Positions 15,942 to 24,401 of a stretch of DNA of 64,000 nucleotides are shown here, in pieces. This DNA comes from Mycobacterium sp. BK086. Lineage in GTDB: Bacteria; Actinomycetota; Actinomycetes; Mycobacteriales; Mycobacteriaceae. A program made the translations under genes and the position numbers. Below the pieces are notes generated by a model. That model did no database searches and was not told the origin of the DNA. It saw nothing but the letters and a program-made list of their open reading frames with translations. The first letter of the stretch is position 1; every line of letters begins with the position of its first letter. The DNA lies in the NCBI GenBank assembly GCA_004362315.1, contig SNWL01000008.1:496001-560000 (forward strand), given 5' to 3'.

Positions 15942-16657
15942 TACGTTCGCTTGTTGGCGGCTCTGGCCGAACCGGCAGTGCCCGAACGCTTCTTCTCGGT
16001 GGATGCCTTGGGCGTGGTCTTGGCTGACGTATGCGCCGACGGTGTCCGGTCGGCGTTGGTGGTCGGGCCGGCGGTCCGTCGTGAGCCGGCCAGTCCCGGC
16101 TTCGTGTGTCGAGCCGCGGATGGTGTCGACGGGTGGGTCACCCGAGACGAAGTCCCGGCAGCGGGAAGCACCGAGAGCACCGTGACCGCCGCAAGAAACG
16201 GCGCTCCGGCGAAGATGACGAGGCTCCATTTGACGATGGACACGGGGTCGATGAGGGGTCCTTGCATGCTTATGCCGGCTACCAACACGTTGAAGACGGC
16301 ACCCAGCACAATGCTTGTCGGCAGGGTAATCGGAAACGCCGCATACCAACCCGCTGCGACTGTGATCGTGGCGATCGTTGCCAGCACCTGCTGCGGAGTG
16401 GGGAGTTCGAGGCCGGCCAGCGGGCTCGCCGCGGCAGTCCGTCTTGCTGGGATCTTGGCTGCGGCCGCTGTCGGAGCAGTCTCGGCGATGTTGGTGACGA
16501 TCGCCTGCAGTTGAATCTCGGGTATGTGCCCCGATCGAGTGATCTCCGGGGCGCCAATCCCGATTGGTGGGTGAGCCGCACTGATCGCGACGGTCACCGC
16601 GACTGACGCGGCAGTGAGAAGCGATGCGCGGCCAGTCCTGCGAATCAATCCACCCAT
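15941..16657 (-). CDS. Exported or membrane hypothetical protein with basic Ser/Thr-rich tail (paralog 3)
   Basis: This 238-aa protein is the first gene of the three-paralog operon. It has a twin-arginine-like but non-canonical start (MGGLIRRTGRASLLTAASVA) and a signal-like hydrophobic run, the shared AAGWYAAFPITLPTSIVLG segment, a hydrophobic SLVIFAGAPFLAAVTVLSV, and a basic tail with TNADRTPSAHTSAKTTPKAS. The three proteins have clearly diverged in the N-terminal half while the WY..PITLP segment and tail stay similar. Function unknown. Confidence 0.7.
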   Translation of the reverse strand: MGGLIRRTGRASLLTAASVAVTVAISAAHPPIGIGAPEITRSGHIPEIQLQAIVTNIAETAPTAAAAKIPARRTAAASPLAGLELPTPQQVLATIATITVAAGWYAAFPITLPTSIVLGAVFNVLVAGISMQGPLIDPVSIVKWSLVIFAGAPFLAAVTVLSVLPAAGTSSRVTHPSTPSAARHTKPGLAGSRRTAGPTTNADRTPSAHTSAKTTPKASTEKKRSGTAGSARAANKRT

Positions 16658-16800
16658 GATCCCCCCCGGGTACGTGGTGAAGGCTCAGCATAAATGTCGT
16701 AAGCGTCAAATCCAAGGACCGCCGGCAGTCCTTTCCCTGCTGTGACCTGGCTCACATCAGGCGTAGCCTGGAAGGCGTCTCTAGGAGGAAGGGAGACGCG

Positions 16801-17112
16801 ATGAAGGGTGCATATCGCGACCCGGTCGATCACTCCCGAACAACACAACCGCATGCTGGTGAGTCGTTCATCGACACGCTGTGGCTGCCCGGCCTGTTCC
16901 TCATCGCGCTGGGCGTGGTGGGGTTGGCCGGCATCGTGGCTGCGCTGGCGTACAATCACCACGAGCTGCTGTTGATGCTGGGCTCGGTGGTGGCGGGCCT
17001 GCTGATCGTGGGCGCGCTGTTGATCATCGCCGAGCATCAACGGGTCAAGCGGGTTGAGCGTCGCTGGTTGGCGGAACACCCCGACCGCGCGCATCATCCC
17101 CACGCCGCGTAA
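16801..17112 (+). CDS. UsfY-like small membrane protein
   Basis: This 103-aa protein opens with YRDPVDHSRTTQPHAGESFID, closely matching M. tuberculosis UsfY (encoded near usfX-sigF), and has two predicted membrane segments (LPGLFLIALGVVGLAGIVAAL; LLMLGSVVAGLLIVGALLII) followed by EHQRVKR and WLAEHP. The ATG follows an AGGAGG-like site. UsfY has no established function; association with the SigF stress regulon is known for the family, but I see no clear SigF promoter here. Confidence 0.8.
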   Translation: MKGAYRDPVDHSRTTQPHAGESFIDTLWLPGLFLIALGVVGLAGIVAALAYNHHELLLMLGSVVAGLLIVGALLIIAEHQRVKRVERRWLAEHPDRAHHPHAA

Positions 17113-17131
17113 CGGCGTTGTTCGGCGGTCG

Positions 17132-17153
17132 CGCACCCGGGCCTGCCCGGGCG
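17132..17153 (+). terminator. GC-rich hairpin after the UsfY-like gene
   Basis: CCCGGGC (17136-17142) pairs with GCCCGGG (17145-17151) around CT, extended by CGC/GCG across single-base bulges. It lies 20 bases after the stop. There is no T tract, so it would be a non-canonical mycobacterial terminator. Confidence 0.5.
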
Positions 17154-17492
17154 CGCGGTACCTCTTTGCGTACGGCGGAATGCCGTCCGACGTGCGAATT
17201 TACCCCTTGGGGGATTTGCTGATAATTACCTGCATGTCAATTATTGGGTAACGGTTGCGAATCAGTTCGGAATCTGCGGTTGCCCCGGTTTAGTGCTGTG
17301 AACAGTATCTATAGCGATCCTATTGATGGTGTTCTGCAAGACGCGCGGCGCACACCCTAGCGATCCCCTAATCCCCTAATGGGCATTGCTGGGATATCCC
17401 GGTACTGCCCGCATCGGGTAGGGGACCGCGCCCCATTTCAAGGTGCTCGTGATCTTCATACCGTGGGTAGCAATCACCGGAAGGAACTCCCA
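17154..17492 (+). promoter_or_regulatory. Long leader/promoter region of the IniB-like gene, with AT-rich patch
   Basis: This ~340-bp non-coding stretch precedes the IniB-like gene. It holds an AT-rich patch (17217-17249, with TGATAATTACC and CAATTATTGGG) that stands out from the GC-rich surroundings, ACCCCTTGGGG at 17202-17212, and repeated CCCCTAAT elements near 17364-17380. The ribosome site GGAAGGAA lies at 17479-17486. In M. tuberculosis the iniBAC promoter is controlled by Lsr2 and IniR; whether that holds here is inference. Confidence 0.4.
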
Positions 17493-20015
17493 ATGGACAA
17501 CCTGCTGCAATTCATCCTCGACCTGTTCAACAACGAATCGGCCGCGCAGAACTTCGTCGCGGATCCCAACGCCGCGCTGTCGAACGCCGGGCTGGCCGGG
17601 GTGAGCCCCGAGCAGATTCAGTCCGTCGCGGCCTCGGCCGTTCCGGGGCTGGACCTCGTCGGCGGCGACCCGGTCTCCGGGCTGGCGCAGGCCGTCTCGA
17701 ATCAGTTCGGCTTCGCACCCGTCGAAGGTGTTGTGCCGAGCGTTCTTTCGGCCCCGGCTGTGGCGGCCAACGTGCTCACCGACCAGGCGCTGGATCTCGG
17801 CGTCGACGGCGGTTCGAGCCTGGCCGCCGCAGTCGGCAACGGCATCGGCATCGGCCTGGGCCAGAGCATCGGTGCCGGACTCGGCGCTGAGCTCGGCGGC
17901 GGTGCCGCCGTGGGCGGAGAGACCGGATTCGGCCTGGGCACCGGCCTCGGCGGCGGGTTCCAGTCCGGGCTCGGTGTCGGTGCGGGCTTCCAGGCCGGCA
18001 TGAGCGTCGAGGTCGAGGCGGGCTTCCACGCCGGCATGGGTGCTGAGCTCGGCGGTGCGGTGGGTGGCCAGTCCGGAATCGGTCTGGGCACCGGGCTTGG
18101 CGGTGGCTTCGGCACCGGTGCCGGTTTCGAGACCGGGCTGGGCGCTGAGGTGGGCGCTGGTTTCCACACCGGCATGGGTGCTGAGATCGGCGCGGGTACG
18201 GAGTTCGGTGGCCAGACTGGGGTTGGTCTGGGCACGGGCTTCGGAACCGGTTTCGGTGCCGGCGGTGGCGCTGAGGTCGGTGGCGGATTCAACACCGGGT
18301 TCGGTGCCGAGATGGGCATGGGCGGCGAGTTCGAGGGCGGCGCAGAGCTCGGCGGGCACAGCGGCGTTGGCCTGGGTACCGGTTTTGGCGCCGGTGGTGG
18401 CGCTGAGCTTGGTGGCGGATTCAACACCGGGTTCGGTGCCGAGCTGGGTGGCACCGCGGAAATGGGCGGTCACAGCGGAATTGGCCTTGGCACCGGGTTC
18501 GGTGCCGGTGGCGGTGCTGAGTTCGAGAGCGGCGCTGAGCTCGGTGCGCATAGCGGATTCGGTGTGAACACGGGATTCAACGGTGGCGCTGAGCTCGGTG
18601 GCGGCTTCAACTCCGGCTTCGACGCCGGACTCGGCGGCTCCGCAGCAGCGGGCGCCGCGGCGAGCGCAGGCGGTAGCACGCACATCGGCGGTGGATCGAA
18701 CATCAACGCGCAGAGCGGCTTCGGCGCTCAGGGCGGCAGCCAGTTCGGCGGCGGTGCGCACATCAACGATCGCGCGCGCATCGAGACCAGCGGCGAGGTC
18801 GACGCCGAACGCCGCGCCACGCTGAGTGGCTCGGCAGGCGGAGCCTCCGCAAACGCGGGCGGTTCGGCCAACGTCGGAACCGGCTTGAGCGCGCAGGAGA
18901 ACGCCGGCTTCAACAGCACCTCCAACGTGGGCTTCAACAGCCCGCTCGGTGGCGCCAGCTTCGGCAACACCACCTCGGCCGCCGGCGGCGGAGCGATCGG
19001 CGTCGGCGGTGCCGGCCTGACCGCTGCGGGCAACACCGCGATGAACACCACCACGGCGGCCTCGTTCGCCAGCCCGCTGGGCGGAGCGACCGCGAGTGCG
19101 CAGGCGGCTGCGAGCAACACGACGGCCGCGAGCTTCCTGCACGACGACGGCGCGGCATTGAGTGGCCAGACCAACTTCACCGGACAGACCAACATCGGCA
19201 GCGCGTTCGGTGGCCAGACGAACCTCGGTGGCGGATTCGGTGGGCACACCAGCGCAGGCGGTTCACTCGGCGGGCAGACCAATGCCGGGGCGGCCTCGGC
19301 TGTCGAGGCGAATGCGGGCGGCCACACCGGGTTCACCGGTGGCACCAGCGTCGCCGGTGGTTCCAGCATCAGCGGTGGCGCCAATGCCGCCGGTGGTGGC
19401 AGTGGCAGCTTCCTCAACCACGAGGCCACGAACTTCAACCTGCACAACTCCGCGGAGGCGGCAGGGTCGGCCACCGGTGGGGCATCGGCGGGACATGTGA
19501 CCGCCGGCGGAAACGGATCCTTCCAGAACGCCTTTGGTGGTCAGGCCAACATCCTGGGCCAGGATTCAGCGGCTCTCGGCGGCCACGGCACCGTCAACAC
19601 CGGAGCCAGCACCACGGCTTCGACAACGCACGGCTCGGCGACCACCCCGTCGCAGAGCAGCAGCGTCATCCACACCGAAGGCTCTACTGCCGCAGGCGGT
19701 TCGGCCTCGTCCGGCTCCAACGGCGGCTCGGTGATCACCAGCTCGCAGGGCAGCGCAAGTGGCGGTGGATCCACCTCGGCCAGCAGCGGGCACAGCTCGG
19801 CCTCGGCCGATCAGCACGCGGCCATCGACTCGTCGAGCCACGCGGCCGCGGCCACGACGCCGGATCACTCGGCGTACGACCAGTCGAGCCACGCGAGCAC
19901 CGACTACTCGAGTCACTCGCTGTACGACACCAGCCACGACAGCTCGGCCTCGCATACCCAGGCGAGCACCGATATGTCGTCGCACAATCAGGCCGATCAC
20001 CACATGGGCTTCTGA
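17493..20015 (+). CDS. IniB-like glycine-rich protein
   Basis: This 840-aa protein begins with an IniB N-terminal domain: MDNLLQFILDLFNNESAAQN, FVADPNAALSNAGLAG, then SVAASAVPGLDLVGGDPVSGL, close to M. tuberculosis IniB (isoniazid-induced). About 60 residues on it becomes Gly/Ala-rich with repeats (GLGTGFGAGGGAELGGGFNT), later Asn/Ser/Thr-rich and finally His/Ser-rich. M. tuberculosis IniB is about 480 aa, so this one is much longer. No iniA or iniC dynamin-like gene follows; a strong terminator does. The start at 17493 is fixed by GGAAGGAA. Probably a cell-envelope-stress protein. Confidence 0.85.
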   Translation: MDNLLQFILDLFNNESAAQNFVADPNAALSNAGLAGVSPEQIQSVAASAVPGLDLVGGDPVSGLAQAVSNQFGFAPVEGVVPSVLSAPAVAANVLTDQALDLGVDGGSSLAAAVGNGIGIGLGQSIGAGLGAELGGGAAVGGETGFGLGTGLGGGFQSGLGVGAGFQAGMSVEVEAGFHAGMGAELGGAVGGQSGIGLGTGLGGGFGTGAGFETGLGAEVGAGFHTGMGAEIGAGTEFGGQTGVGLGTGFGTGFGAGGGAEVGGGFNTGFGAEMGMGGEFEGGAELGGHSGVGLGTGFGAGGGAELGGGFNTGFGAELGGTAEMGGHSGIGLGTGFGAGGGAEFESGAELGAHSGFGVNTGFNGGAELGGGFNSGFDAGLGGSAAAGAAASAGGSTHIGGGSNINAQSGFGAQGGSQFGGGAHINDRARIETSGEVDAERRATLSGSAGGASANAGGSANVGTGLSAQENAGFNSTSNVGFNSPLGGASFGNTTSAAGGGAIGVGGAGLTAAGNTAMNTTTAASFASPLGGATASAQAAASNTTAASFLHDDGAALSGQTNFTGQTNIGSAFGGQTNLGGGFGGHTSAGGSLGGQTNAGAASAVEANAGGHTGFTGGTSVAGGSSISGGANAAGGGSGSFLNHEATNFNLHNSAEAAGSATGGASAGHVTAGGNGSFQNAFGGQANILGQDSAALGGHGTVNTGASTTASTTHGSATTPSQSSSVIHTEGSTAAGGSASSGSNGGSVITSSQGSASGGGSTSASSGHSSASADQHAAIDSSSHAAAATTPDHSAYDQSSHASTDYSSHSLYDTSHDSSASHTQASTDMSSHNQADHHMGF
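17870..18650 (+). repeat. Imperfect tandem coding repeats in the IniB-like gene
   Basis: Near-identical DNA blocks recur, e.g. a run starting GCGGATTCAACACCGGGTTC at 18283 and again at 18415 (132 bp, 44 codons apart), with a diverged copy (GCGGCTTCAACTCCGG) at 18601. They encode the GxGLGTGFGAGGGAE...GGGFNTGFGAE unit. Such repeats can expand or contract by recombination. Confidence 0.7.
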
Positions 20016-20034
20016 CCCGAAGACCTGACACAAA

Positions 20035-20064
20035 ATCGGCGGGGACCGCATGGTCCCCGCCGAT
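20035..20064. terminator. 13-bp perfect terminator hairpin after the IniB-like gene
   Basis: ATCGGCGGGGACC (20035-20047) and GGTCCCCGCCGAT (20052-20064) pair perfectly around GCAT, followed by GTGTTT on the plus strand and flanked by AAAA on the other side, so it can serve both convergent genes. Confidence 0.85.
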
Positions 20065-20080
20065 GTGTTTGTGCCGCAGG

Positions 20081-22780
20081 CTAGTCCGAGATGTGGGCGA
20101 ACTCCGGGGAGCGTGCCAGTGCTTGTCGGGCGTAGGCCCGCACGTCGGCATCGGTGTCGTCCAACGCCCCCAACAGAGCATCGTGGGCGGCCGGTCGCGA
20201 CGCCCACTGGGTCAAACCGAGGACGGCGGCTTTGCGCACGTCGAGGTGCGGGTCGATGAGCGCTCGGGACAGGAAGTCCACCGCTCGCTCGCCTGAGCCG
20301 GACAACGCACGCACCGCACCGACGCGGATCTGCCAGGCTGAGTCGCCCAGCGCGCGTTCGATCAGCGCCAGATCGGCGTCCTCGCCGCCGATTTCGCCCA
20401 GTGCCGCCAGGGCCGCGGCGCGGACCAGGGGATCGCGGTCGCCGACGAGCGCACGCACGGCGGCAGGTCCGCTGGCAAGAGTGCCCAGCCCGTTGGCGAC
20501 GGCGATCCGGACCTCCCGATTCTCGTCGCCTGCGGCCGACGCCACCCCGTCGGAATCGTCCACCGACACCAGCGCGCGGACTGCCTCGATGCGTACCCGG
20601 TGGTCGGTGTCGGTCAGGGCAGTCCGGAAGCTACGGGCATCACCGACTCGACGGAAGCTCAGCAGATACAACGCGGCGCTGCGGACGAGTGGGTCTGTTG
20701 AGGTCAGCAGTGGTTGCCCCGCAGCGGGATTCGGCAACACCTCGACGAGCTCACGCACCCCTTCGGCGGCGGCGCGTCGTACGCCGCTGTCGGTATCGGT
20801 CAGCGCGGCGTACAACGCATCCGCATAGCCGTCGCAGAGATGCTCGGTGAGCGCGACGACCGCGGTGCGGCGCACCCCCGAGTCGGAGTCGGCCAGGAAC
20901 TCGGCGAGATCTTCCAGCGCGGGGGATTCCAGCGCCAGCACGGCGGCGATGCGCGGTGACGGCGGTTGTGTGGGCGGCTGGGTCACTGTGCTCCGAGGAG
21001 TCGACGTCTGCTGCCGATCGCGGACGATGGTCGGCTGTGCCACGGGGATGGATTCTGTTCCGCCGGTGGGTAGATCGTCGAGACCGGGTACGGGGACGAA
21101 GTACTCGGCGACCGGCCGTTTGAAGAACTCCATGCGGCCGTCGGTGCTCTTGCGCAGGTTCAGGTGATAGCGCCAGTTGACGTCGTCACGATCGGGCACG
21201 TCGGAGCGATCGTGATACAGCCCCCAGCGGGATTCGGTGCGGGTCAACGACGACCTGGCGGCCATCTCCGCGCAGTCGCGAATGAACGACACCTCCACTG
21301 CGCGCATCAACTCGTGCGGTGTGCGGGCACCGATCTGCTCGATCTCGTCCTGCATCCGCTCGAACGTGTCGACGGCGATCGCCAGCTTCGTCGCGGTCTT
21401 CGGCGGGGCCACATAGTCGTTGACGAAACGCCGCAACTTGTACTCCACCTGCGGCTGGGGCGGTCCGTCGGGATGCTGGAGGGGCCGGTACGCCAGTTCA
21501 TGCGCCGCGCGGATCTGGTCAGCGGGAAGATCTTGTGGCGCTTCGAGATCGGCCAGGGTGCCGGCGGCGTGCTCGCCGGCCAAGTCGCCGTAGACGAAGG
21601 CGCCGATCATGTAGTTGTGCGGAACACACGCCAGATCCCCGGCCGCGTACAGGCCCGGAACGGTGGTGCGGGCATGCTCGTCGACCCACACTCCTGATGC
21701 GGAATGGCCACTGCACAAACCGATTTCCGAGATGTGCATCTCGATATCGTGCGTGCGGTAGTCGTGCCCGCGGTTGGCGTGGAACGTGCCGCGGGTCGGC
21801 CGTTCGGTGGTGTGCAGGATGTTCTCCAGCGCGGTCAGCGTCTCGTCCGGCAGGTGGCTGACCTTGAGATAGATCGGCCCCCGCGCGGATTCGATCTCCC
21901 GCTTGACCTCGGCCATCATCTGACCCGACCAATAGTCGGAGTCGACGAAGCGGTCGCCGTTGGCGTTGACCTGATAGCCGCCGAACGGGTTGGCGACATA
22001 CGCGCACGCGGGTCCGTTGTAGTCCTTGATCAGCGGGTTGATCTGGAAGCACTCGATACCGGACAGCTCGGCCCCGGCGTGATACGCCATCGCATAACCG
22101 TCACCGGCGTTCGTCGGATTCTCGTACGTGCCATACAGATAACCCGAAGCGGGCAGGCCCAGCCGACCGCAGGCACCGGTCGCCAGGATCACGGCCTTGG
22201 CGGCGACGGTGACGAACTCGCCGGTGCGGGAATTCAGTGCCGCGGCACCCACCGCGCGGCCGTCGGCGGTGAGCACCCGCACGGGCATCAACCGGTTCTC
22301 GATCTGGATCTTCTCGCGCATGGACTTCTGCCGCAGCACCCGATAGAGCGCCTTCTTGACGTCCTTGCCCTCCGGCATCGGTAGCACGTAGGAGCCGGAC
22401 CGGTGCACCCGCCGTACCGCGTACTCGCCGTGCTCGTCCTTTTCGAACTTGACGCCGTACCGCTCGAGCCGCTGCACCATGGCAAAGCCGCGGGTCGCGG
22501 TCTGATAGATGGTGCGCTGGTTGACGATTCCGTCGTTGGCGCGGGTGATCTCGGCGACGTAGTCCTCGGGTTCGGCCTTGCCGGGGATGACGGCGTTGTT
22601 GACGCCGTCCATCCCCATCGCCAGCGCACCGGAGTGGCGGACGTGCGCCTTCTCCAGCAGCAGCACCTGGGCGCCGTTCTCGGCGGCGGTGAGCGCGGCC
22701 ATCGTGCCTGCGGTGCCACCGCCGATGACCAGTACGTCACAGTCCAGGCGGGTGGTGTCGGAAAGGTCGGGAATCTGCAT
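20081..22780 (-). CDS. AprA/FrdA-like FAD flavoprotein fused to C-terminal HEAT repeats
   Basis: This 899-aa protein has two parts. Residues ~1-590 form a fumarate reductase/adenylylsulfate reductase-type flavoprotein: VLVIGGGTAGTMAALTAAENG (FAD Rossmann motif), HSGALAMGMDGVNNAV and YAAGDLACVPHN, closest in feel to AprA (MGMDGVNN). Residues ~630-899 are HEAT-like repeats (DSDSGVRRTAVVAL, DTDHRVRIEAVRAL, DPHLDVRKAAVLGL). It is the last gene of a six-gene operon with a 2[4Fe-4S] ferredoxin and a binding-protein ABC transporter, and starts inside the ATPase stop (TGATG). It likely oxidises or reduces the imported compound with electrons via the ferredoxin; a sulfur substrate is inference. Confidence 0.88.
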   Translation of the reverse strand: MQIPDLSDTTRLDCDVLVIGGGTAGTMAALTAAENGAQVLLLEKAHVRHSGALAMGMDGVNNAVIPGKAEPEDYVAEITRANDGIVNQRTIYQTATRGFAMVQRLERYGVKFEKDEHGEYAVRRVHRSGSYVLPMPEGKDVKKALYRVLRQKSMREKIQIENRLMPVRVLTADGRAVGAAALNSRTGEFVTVAAKAVILATGACGRLGLPASGYLYGTYENPTNAGDGYAMAYHAGAELSGIECFQINPLIKDYNGPACAYVANPFGGYQVNANGDRFVDSDYWSGQMMAEVKREIESARGPIYLKVSHLPDETLTALENILHTTERPTRGTFHANRGHDYRTHDIEMHISEIGLCSGHSASGVWVDEHARTTVPGLYAAGDLACVPHNYMIGAFVYGDLAGEHAAGTLADLEAPQDLPADQIRAAHELAYRPLQHPDGPPQPQVEYKLRRFVNDYVAPPKTATKLAIAVDTFERMQDEIEQIGARTPHELMRAVEVSFIRDCAEMAARSSLTRTESRWGLYHDRSDVPDRDDVNWRYHLNLRKSTDGRMEFFKRPVAEYFVPVPGLDDLPTGGTESIPVAQPTIVRDRQQTSTPRSTVTQPPTQPPSPRIAAVLALESPALEDLAEFLADSDSGVRRTAVVALTEHLCDGYADALYAALTDTDSGVRRAAAEGVRELVEVLPNPAAGQPLLTSTDPLVRSAALYLLSFRRVGDARSFRTALTDTDHRVRIEAVRALVSVDDSDGVASAAGDENREVRIAVANGLGTLASGPAAVRALVGDRDPLVRAAALAALGEIGGEDADLALIERALGDSAWQIRVGAVRALSGSGERAVDFLSRALIDPHLDVRKAAVLGLTQWASRPAAHDALLGALDDTDADVRAYARQALARSPEFAHISD

Positions 22781-23538
22781 CAGGAAAGCTCCGGAGTATC
22801 CAGTGCGGCAATGACTTCCGATCGCAGTGCACTGCGATCGGCGAGGGCATCGCGCGGGGCGGGGACGTCGATGAGGGCGCGTAGCGGTTGGCCGGCGCGT
22901 CCGAGCACGGCGATGCGGTCGCCGATGAGCAGCGCCTCGTCGACGTCGTGGGTGACGAAAACGATGGTGGTGGGGTGCGCGCGCCAGGTGTCGATCAGGA
23001 GCCGCTGCATGCTGGCCCGGGTCTGAGTGTCCAGCGCACCGAACGGTTCGTCCATCATCACCGCCCGCGGTGCGCCGGCCAGGCCACGCGCCAACTGCAC
23101 TCGCTGGCGCATCCCACCGGACAGGCTCTTGGGCAGGTAACCCTCGAAACCGGTCAGACCGACATCGGCGATCCAGCGCAGAGCCTCCTCGCGCCGCCCG
23201 GCCCGAGGCACCCCAGCCAGCTTGAGCGCGAGTTCGACATTGGACTGCACGGTGCGCCAGGGCAGCAACGCGTTGTCCTGGAACACCAATGCCCGCTCGC
23301 GCGACGTGGTGCGTACCGGCTCACCGTCGGCGAGCACCTCGCCCGCGTCGGGGCGGAGGAGTCCGGCCAGCGCCCGCAGCACGGTGGACTTGCCACAGCC
23401 CGACGGCCCGGTCAGAACCAGGATCTCGCCGGGTCGCACCTGCAGGTCGAGGTGGTTGATGACCGGTGAGCCGCCGTAACTCAGCACAAGGTTGGTGAGC
23501 TGCAACGTCATCCCCGCAACTGGGGCAGCCAGCGTCAT
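22780..23538 (-). CDS. ABC transporter ATPase (SsuB/TauB-like)
   Basis: This 252-aa ATPase shows Walker A (GPSGCGKST), Q-loop (FQDNALLPW), signature (LSGGMRQRV), Walker B (VMMDEPFGALD) and H-loop (VTHD). The LLPW and DEPFGALD forms are typical of nitrate/sulfonate/taurine-type importers. I chose the ATG at 23538, which overlaps the permease stop (ATGA); longer upstream frame has no ATPase similarity. It energises import by the neighbouring permease and lipoprotein. Confidence 0.92.
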   Translation of the reverse strand: MTLAAPVAGMTLQLTNLVLSYGGSPVINHLDLQVRPGEILVLTGPSGCGKSTVLRALAGLLRPDAGEVLADGEPVRTTSRERALVFQDNALLPWRTVQSNVELALKLAGVPRAGRREEALRWIADVGLTGFEGYLPKSLSGGMRQRVQLARGLAGAPRAVMMDEPFGALDTQTRASMQRLLIDTWRAHPTTIVFVTHDVDEALLIGDRIAVLGRAGQPLRALIDVPAPRDALADRSALRSEVIAALDTPELS

Positions 23539-24401
23539 CGCGCCTTCTCCTCGCCGCGCGGCAACCAGCGCGTGACGCGGCGTCCCAGGATCTCGATCGC
23601 AGCGGACGTGGCGAAGCCGAGGATGCCGATCGTGATGATGCCGACGAAGACCTCGGGATAGGCCAACACGGTATAGGCCTGCCAGGTCCGGTAACCGACA
23701 CCGAGGCGGCCCGAGATCATCTCGGCCGAGATCACGCAGATCCACGCCACGCCGATCCCGACCGACAGGCCGCCGAAGACCCCGGGCAGGATGCCCGGCA
23801 GCACGACCCGCACCAGAACGTCCCACCGGCTACCGCCCAGTGTGCGGACCGACTCCTCCCAGATCGTCGGCAGGGCGCGCACCGCGTGCCGCGTGCTCAC
23901 CATGATCGGGAAGAACGCGGCCAGGAACGTGATGAACACGATTCCCGCTTCGTCACTGGGGAACAGCAGGATCGCCACCGGGACGATCGCGATCGCCGGG
24001 ATCGGGCGAGCGAGTTCGGTCAACGGCCCGAAGACGTTGGCGAACGCGTTCGACCGGCCCAGCAGGATGCCGGTGACCACGCCGACCGCCGCCGCGAGCG
24101 CGAAACCCGTCAGGATCCGGATCAGCGATTGGCCGAGATCCAGCCAGTATTCCGGTACGGCAACCCGTTTGGTGAACACGCTGACGATCTCGGTGACCGT
24201 CGGCAGCGTGTCGAAGCGCAACCAGATCCGGATGTGGTTGGCGGTCAACAGCTGCCAGAGCGCGATGGCCGCGGCCACCGACGCGATTCGCACCACCCAC
24301 GCGCCCCAGGGCCGACGCCGCGTGCCGGACTTCACCGGTGCCGCAATGGTGTCGGCGCCGACGGCGATCGGGCCCGTGAGCATCGCGGGTTCGGCGGTCA
24401 C
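23535..24401 (-). CDS. ABC transporter permease (SsuC/TauC-like)
   Basis: This 288-aa membrane protein has about six helices (IALWQLLTANHIRIWLRF, ILTGFALAAAVGVVTGILLG and others) and the EAA-type loop VRTLGGSRWDVLVRVVLPGI, which docks the ATPase. The sequence is of the nitrate/sulfonate/bicarbonate importer family. The GTG at 24401 overlaps the stop of the binding-protein gene (GTGA). It forms the channel for the substrate delivered by the lipoprotein upstream. Confidence 0.92.
   Translation of the reverse strand: MTAEPAMLTGPIAVGADTIAAPVKSGTRRRPWGAWVVRIASVAAAIALWQLLTANHIRIWLRFDTLPTVTEIVSVFTKRVAVPEYWLDLGQSLIRILTGFALAAAVGVVTGILLGRSNAFANVFGPLTELARPIPAIAIVPVAILLFPSDEAGIVFITFLAAFFPIMVSTRHAVRALPTIWEESVRTLGGSRWDVLVRVVLPGILPGVFGGLSVGIGVAWICVISAEMISGRLGVGYRTWQAYTVLAYPEVFVGIITIGILGFATSAAIEILGRRVTRWLPRGEEKAR

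Noticed and set aside
17376..19247. A 623-codon open frame on the minus strand opposite the IniB-like gene.
   Set aside because: Its Ala/Thr/Glu repeats are the reverse reading of GC-rich glycine repeats; the plus-strand gene has a ribosome site and a recognisable IniB domain.
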